IMG/VR virus record: IMGVR_UViG_3300042320_001961
Span: 21,162-85,161 of that record
Source: a virus
Length of the DNA: 64,000 nucleotides
Reading direction: 5' to 3' (one strand)
Position 1 is the stretch's first letter, and every line of letters begins with the position of its first letter. Of this stretch, positions 61,448 to 64,000 are shown piece after piece. The position numbers and the translations under genes were made by a program. A model generated the notes under the pieces. The model saw nothing but the letters and a program-made list of their open reading frames with translations. It was not told the DNA's origin and ran no database searches.

Positions 61448-62316
61448 TGGCGGATTTACGCACCAGGTTCATTGAGGATTATGCCGGGGGCTTGCTTAAT
61501 ATCGCGAGGCAGGAACTTTCTAGCACGGGCGAGGTACTAGCGCAGGACGGTTTCCCTGAGACAGGGAGTTTGTTTGTTGAAGATGGTAGAGGGGTGAAAT
61601 CTGGAATCAGACTCGGGTCGGGTCTGGCCGAGTGTGTCGATCCCGTGACCGGGACGGGTATCTTAAACGTAAGAAGTGCGGATAGGACTTATGCCAAAAT
61701 ACGCGAACTTAAGATATTCGCAACGGCAATCGCCTCGTCTCAAGCGGCATTGAGCGAGTCGGTAGCAGAATCTGCTCAGAATCTGGAATCCGCCTTTGAG
61801 ACACTGGAGAGTGAGTTTGAAAGGCTGAGTGTTGGTGTTTCGGGCGAGGTTGAAGCAGTCAACACATCTTTGGGCTTGAGAATCTCAAGTGTCGAGCAAA
61901 GTGTTGAAATCCTAACAAACCAGATTCCGCAACTTGAGCAGGAAGCGGCACCCGAGCCGGATCAGGACAGAGTTGTAATTCTCGAGCAAAGTACAGGGCC
62001 GATAAACGACCAGGACTCGTTCGAACTCGATCTTAACTCGGCTAGGTATTTTGGTCTTTTATCAATCGAGACGAGTGTCCCAGCTTGGATTACTGTTTAT
62101 ACGGATAGGGCGGCCAGGGCCAGAGATGAGAGGTCCGGGCCAGGTCCTGGTCCCGGTGTGATTGCCGATGCGGTCACAACTGCTCAAAACTTTCAAGTCG
62201 ATTATTTACCACTGGTGGTGGGATATTCGGAAAACGGCATTCTCAGGGTTCGGGTGGTGAATCAGTCGGGCAGTAGGAACAAGGTTGACGTCAAGCTACG
62301 GCATATCCGCCTCTAA
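61447..62316 (+). CDS. Coiled-coil virion/fibre protein (289 aa)
   Basis: The start is GTG at 61447, overlapping the stop of the LRR gene (TAGTG). A long coiled coil is likely at residues 80-165 (AALSESVAESAQNLESAFET and on to VEILTNQIPQLEQE). It is followed by a beta domain that ends VDVKLRHIRL, like the C-terminal domains of short fibre or neck proteins. A proline/glycine turn (GPGPGPGV) lies inside it. It is probably a trimeric fibre or collar protein. No receptor information can be read from it. Confidence 0.75.
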   Translation: MADLRTRFIEDYAGGLLNIARQELSSTGEVLAQDGFPETGSLFVEDGRGVKSGIRLGSGLAECVDPVTGTGILNVRSADRTYAKIRELKIFATAIASSQAALSESVAESAQNLESAFETLESEFERLSVGVSGEVEAVNTSLGLRISSVEQSVEILTNQIPQLEQEAAPEPDQDRVVILEQSTGPINDQDSFELDLNSARYFGLLSIETSVPAWITVYTDRAARARDERSGPGPGPGVIADAVTTAQNFQVDYLPLVVGYSENGILRVRVVNQSGSRNKVDVKLRHIRL

Positions 62317-62661
62317 AGTGTCTATTAGCCAGCATATTGTTTCCAGCCCTAGTCTAATGACTACGACGGGTTGTGTTTTGGTAAATACGTAAAACAATAT
62401 TCCTTCTTGCCTTTCTTGTTGCTCAGGGAACAGCGTTCTGAACGTTTTGTCATGAATATCCTCACCCCCCAGCATTTCGTACACGCTGTCGGGGTCAAAA
62501 ACCCACATCACATTCGAGCGGTCTTTAGTGGCAACGTAAAGCGCGAAAGGTGTGCGATTGTCGGCAATATACCTCAACGATTCAAGCACACCTTCCTTGT
62601 CTCCAGTCTTGTTCAAGGACTGGGCGAGTATTTGTTTTTCCTCGGGCGTGTTAATTGACAC
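62296..62661 (-). CDS. Hypothetical protein (121 aa)
   Basis: The protein is alpha/beta-like, with FALYVATKDRSNVMWVFDPD and GILFYVFTKTQPVVVIRLGL. It ends convergently inside the 3' end of 61447..62316 (21-nt overlap). It overlaps the upstream 62651 gene by 11 nt and is therefore cotranscribed with it. No family recognised. Confidence 0.65.
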   Translation of the reverse strand: MSINTPEEKQILAQSLNKTGDKEGVLESLRYIADNRTPFALYVATKDRSNVMWVFDPDSVYEMLGGEDIHDKTFRTLFPEQQERQEGILFYVFTKTQPVVVIRLGLETICWLIDTLEADMP

Positions 62662-62944
62662 GGTAAGAACGGGCCTTTGAATTAAGGCCTAGTCGAGAGT
62701 AGATCTGCCTTGTCATGGACAAGGCGAGTTTTCTATCTTTCTCGGTTAGAAAGATAACGCCGGACTTAAATGCCGGTTTATCTAAGTCTTTTGCAGGAGG
62801 AGCAGCCTCCGGCTCGGATTTGAAATCCGGCACTTTGTTGAGGGGGTGAGACTTCTCTAAGGGGGGAGTTTCCCGCGCTTGCATTTCTTCTGGCCCACTC
62901 CCGCCAGGCTGCGATTTGCGACTTTGAGAACGAGTTTCCGCCAT
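62651..62944 (-). CDS. Hypothetical protein (97 aa)
   Basis: The ATG at 62944 (MAETRSQSRKSQPGGSG) is preferred because it follows the GTTGAAAGC element; the longer frame to 63055 would run through the element and a structured gap. The N-terminal 60 residues are Pro/Ser/Glu-rich and probably disordered. The C-terminus (KSGVIFLTEKDRKLALSMTR) is probably a short folded domain. Function unknown. Confidence 0.6.
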   Translation of the reverse strand: MAETRSQSRKSQPGGSGPEEMQARETPPLEKSHPLNKVPDFKSEPEAAPPAKDLDKPAFKSGVIFLTEKDRKLALSMTRQIYSRLGLNSKARSYRVN

Positions 62945-62977
62945 TTGACATTTTGGGTGTTGGGCTGGTGCTAATTG

Positions 62978-62986
62978 GCTTTCAAC
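62978..62986 (-). promoter_or_regulatory. GTTGAAAGC element upstream of 62651..62944
   Basis: Exact copy, 33 nt before the ATG at 62944. It directly follows the hairpin CCTCG-ACTA-CGAGG on the minus strand. Confidence 0.7.
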
Positions 62987-63160
62987 GCCTCGTAGTCGAG
63001 GGACACTAGGAGGGGTACCCTTGGTGGACTCGAACCACATCCCCGCACCTCGCAATGCTCTGTGCTTAAACGGTGGGGGACTGACAAAGCGCAGACGGAG
63101 TAGCCGATGCGACCCGTTGCCGGGGACGCCTAACTCTCCGCTTCAAGGGCTGCACCCACC
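62987..63160 (-). other. Structured non-coding gap, possible ncRNA
   Basis: No convincing ORF fills this stretch. On the minus strand it could fold into several hairpins: CCCG-GCAA-CGGG (GNRA-type loop), an 8-bp stem CCCCCACC/GGTGCGGGG with one bulge, GTGG-TTCGAGT-CCAC (like a tRNA T-arm), and CCTCG-ACTA-CGAGG. No complete tRNA or tmRNA can be built. It may be a leader or terminator region or an unknown RNA. Confidence 0.35.
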
Positions 63161-63394
63161 TTACGGGGCGATTACCTCCAGCCGCTTGCGTCTTTCTTGC
63201 TGAGGCCGTAGCCGATGGCCTCTCGTGGCGTGACCTTGAGGATTTTTAATGCAGCGGGTAGCGTGCTCATAAGTGATTCCAATGCTGCGCATGTACTCCT
63301 GTGCATGGCAGTCAATCTGATACAGGTCGAGGCTGAGGTTCATCGGTTCGCCCTCCAGAGGCGGATCGGTTGGGGTCGGGAGTTGTAAGCTCAC
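63161..63394 (-). CDS. Small fibre-region protein (77 aa)
   Basis: The start is GTG at 63394, 33 nt after the stop of the DUF1566-like fibre. The product begins MSLQLPTPTDPPLEGEP and contains LYQIDCHAQEYMRSIGITYE. It is polar, and its C-terminus is strongly basic. Location after a fibre gene is typical of small fibre accessory proteins in phages. GC-rich codons match the adjacent fibre tip and suggest they were acquired together. Function unknown. Confidence 0.55.
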   Translation of the reverse strand: MSLQLPTPTDPPLEGEPMNLSLDLYQIDCHAQEYMRSIGITYEHATRCIKNPQGHATRGHRLRPQQERRKRLEVIAP

Positions 63395-63427
63395 CGGCTC
63401 ACCGTCTTACGGGATGGCTACAGTGGA

Positions 63428-64000
63428 TCATAACGCAATACGCCGGAAGGCGCGAACAGAGTTGAGTGTGTTCTTGGCCGCCACGCTAATCCCACCGCTG
63501 CTATAGGTAAGCCGCCTGCCATTTAGTGCGGTTACCTCGTTGGATGCCCAGTGGGCGGCGGCTGCGAATGCCTCCGCGCCACCAACTTGGAATGCTGCCA
63601 CCGTAGTTTGAGCGGGATTCCCCGCCGTGAAATTTACCGTGCGCGGTGGCACCGCATAGGCGTTGGTGCCCGTGGCTGTAGAGTTGGAAGTGGTCGTGGG
63701 CTTGAGATTGAAATATACAATATCGTGCTCTAGCTGTGCGGGCAGATACCAATCGTTGAATCCGCCGATAGTCAGTCCAGTGCAGAATTGTGCGGCAGGA
63801 TGATTCGCGATCCCCGCTGCAACCATCGCAGCCGTATTGGCCACGCCATCAAACAAACTGGTGGTGCCTGCCGTTGATGTGTTCGCGGTCTTCCACGCCA
63901 GGTTGGTGGTCAACGTGTAGCCAGTGCCCGTCGCACCGGTCGCGGCTGGAGCCACGATGAGCGCATGGGTCGGGTTGCCGTCAGCCGTATGGCTGATCAG
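63428..64000 (-). CDS. Tail fibre C-terminus, DUF1566-like, 5' end outside window
   Basis: The frame is open from the right edge, so only the last 190 codons are visible. The segment FNDWYLPAQLEHDIVYFNLK, a W-A-S-N-E-V block and the ending SVRAFRRIAL fit the DUF1566 / Lcl C-terminal fold, used as a receptor-binding tip by bacterial and phage adhesins. The region is low in cysteine, Ala/Thr-rich and GC-rich compared with the nrd region, as expected for an exchanged fibre tip. A GTG at 63955 is internal and not the real start. Confidence 0.8.
   Translation of the reverse strand: MISHTADGNPTHALIVAPAATGATGTGYTLTTNLAWKTANTSTAGTTSLFDGVANTAAMVAAGIANHPAAQFCTGLTIGGFNDWYLPAQLEHDIVYFNLKPTTTSNSTATGTNAYAVPPRTVNFTAGNPAQTTVAAFQVGGAEAFAAAAHWASNEVTALNGRRLTYSSGGISVAAKNTLNSVRAFRRIAL

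Noticed and set aside
5907-62986. GTTGAAAG as a CRISPR repeat fragment (many cyanobacterial repeats end in ATTGAAAC/G)
   Set aside because: Copies are 9 nt, scattered over the whole window on both strands at gene starts, with no repeat-spacer array.
63011-63100. Possible tRNA on the minus strand (GTGG-TTCGAGT-CCAC resembles a T-arm)
   Set aside because: No acceptor stem, D-arm or 7-nt anticodon loop can be paired at tRNA distances; only the T-arm-like hairpin is present.

Overview
This window is part of a large tailed-phage genome, most likely a myovirus of a cyanobacterium. The phage reading rests on a terminase large subunit, a Mu gp29-type portal, a baseplate wedge/hub set, several very large virion proteins, a class I ribonucleotide reductase, PhoH, an intein and homing endonucleases. 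The cyanobacterial link rests on a small protein of the Mo-dependent-nitrogenase C-terminal family (typical of cyanobacteria) and on virion proteins resembling those of cyanomyophages. Shine-Dalgarno sequences are mostly weak or absent, and GTG/TTG starts are common. No capsid, protease, sheath, integrase or DNA polymerase gene is visible here.

Layout. 1-7 kb (minus strand): a nucleotide-metabolism block with nrdB, two tiny ORFs, an HNH endonuclease and nrdA. The NrdA carries an active-site intein and a glutaredoxin domain. Then come an acidic protein and a possible nucleic-acid-binding protein. 7-14 kb (minus): a nitrogenase-C-like protein and a 2052-aa virion protein. 14-24.7 kb (plus): baseplate genes (LysM-like, J-like, gpI-like, spike/OB-fold), TerL, thioredoxin, a sigma factor and an HNH-like protein. 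24.7-30.1 kb (minus): a giant baseplate hub with three peptidoglycan-hydrolase modules, and small virion proteins. 30.1-31.6 kb (plus): a P-loop nucleotide kinase and PhoH. 31.8-34.9 kb (plus) and 34.9-50.1 kb (minus): very large fibre/virion proteins, including a leucine-rich-repeat protein, two related proteins and a beta-helix spike. 50.1-57.5 kb: small fibre-associated genes, a mosaic tail fibre, portal, a broken GIY-YIG homing endonuclease and unknowns. 57.6-62.3 kb (plus): a large unknown virion protein, a second LRR protein and a coiled-coil protein. 62.3-64 kb (minus): small unknowns, a structured gap, and the end of a DUF1566-like fibre that leaves the window.

The most striking signal is a 9-base element, GTTGAAAGC. 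It occurs 16 times exactly, plus three one-mismatch copies, always on the coding strand 5-35 nt upstream of a start codon and six times at exactly 20 nt. It precedes structural and packaging transcription units on both strands and is doubled back-to-back between divergent genes. I propose it is a single-element late promoter, or another 5'-leader signal, of this phage; the encoded sigma factor at 23269 is the obvious candidate reader. Other notable items are a circularly permuted M23 peptidase in the baseplate hub, a glutaredoxin inserted before the redox tail of NrdA, and LRR-containing phage proteins.
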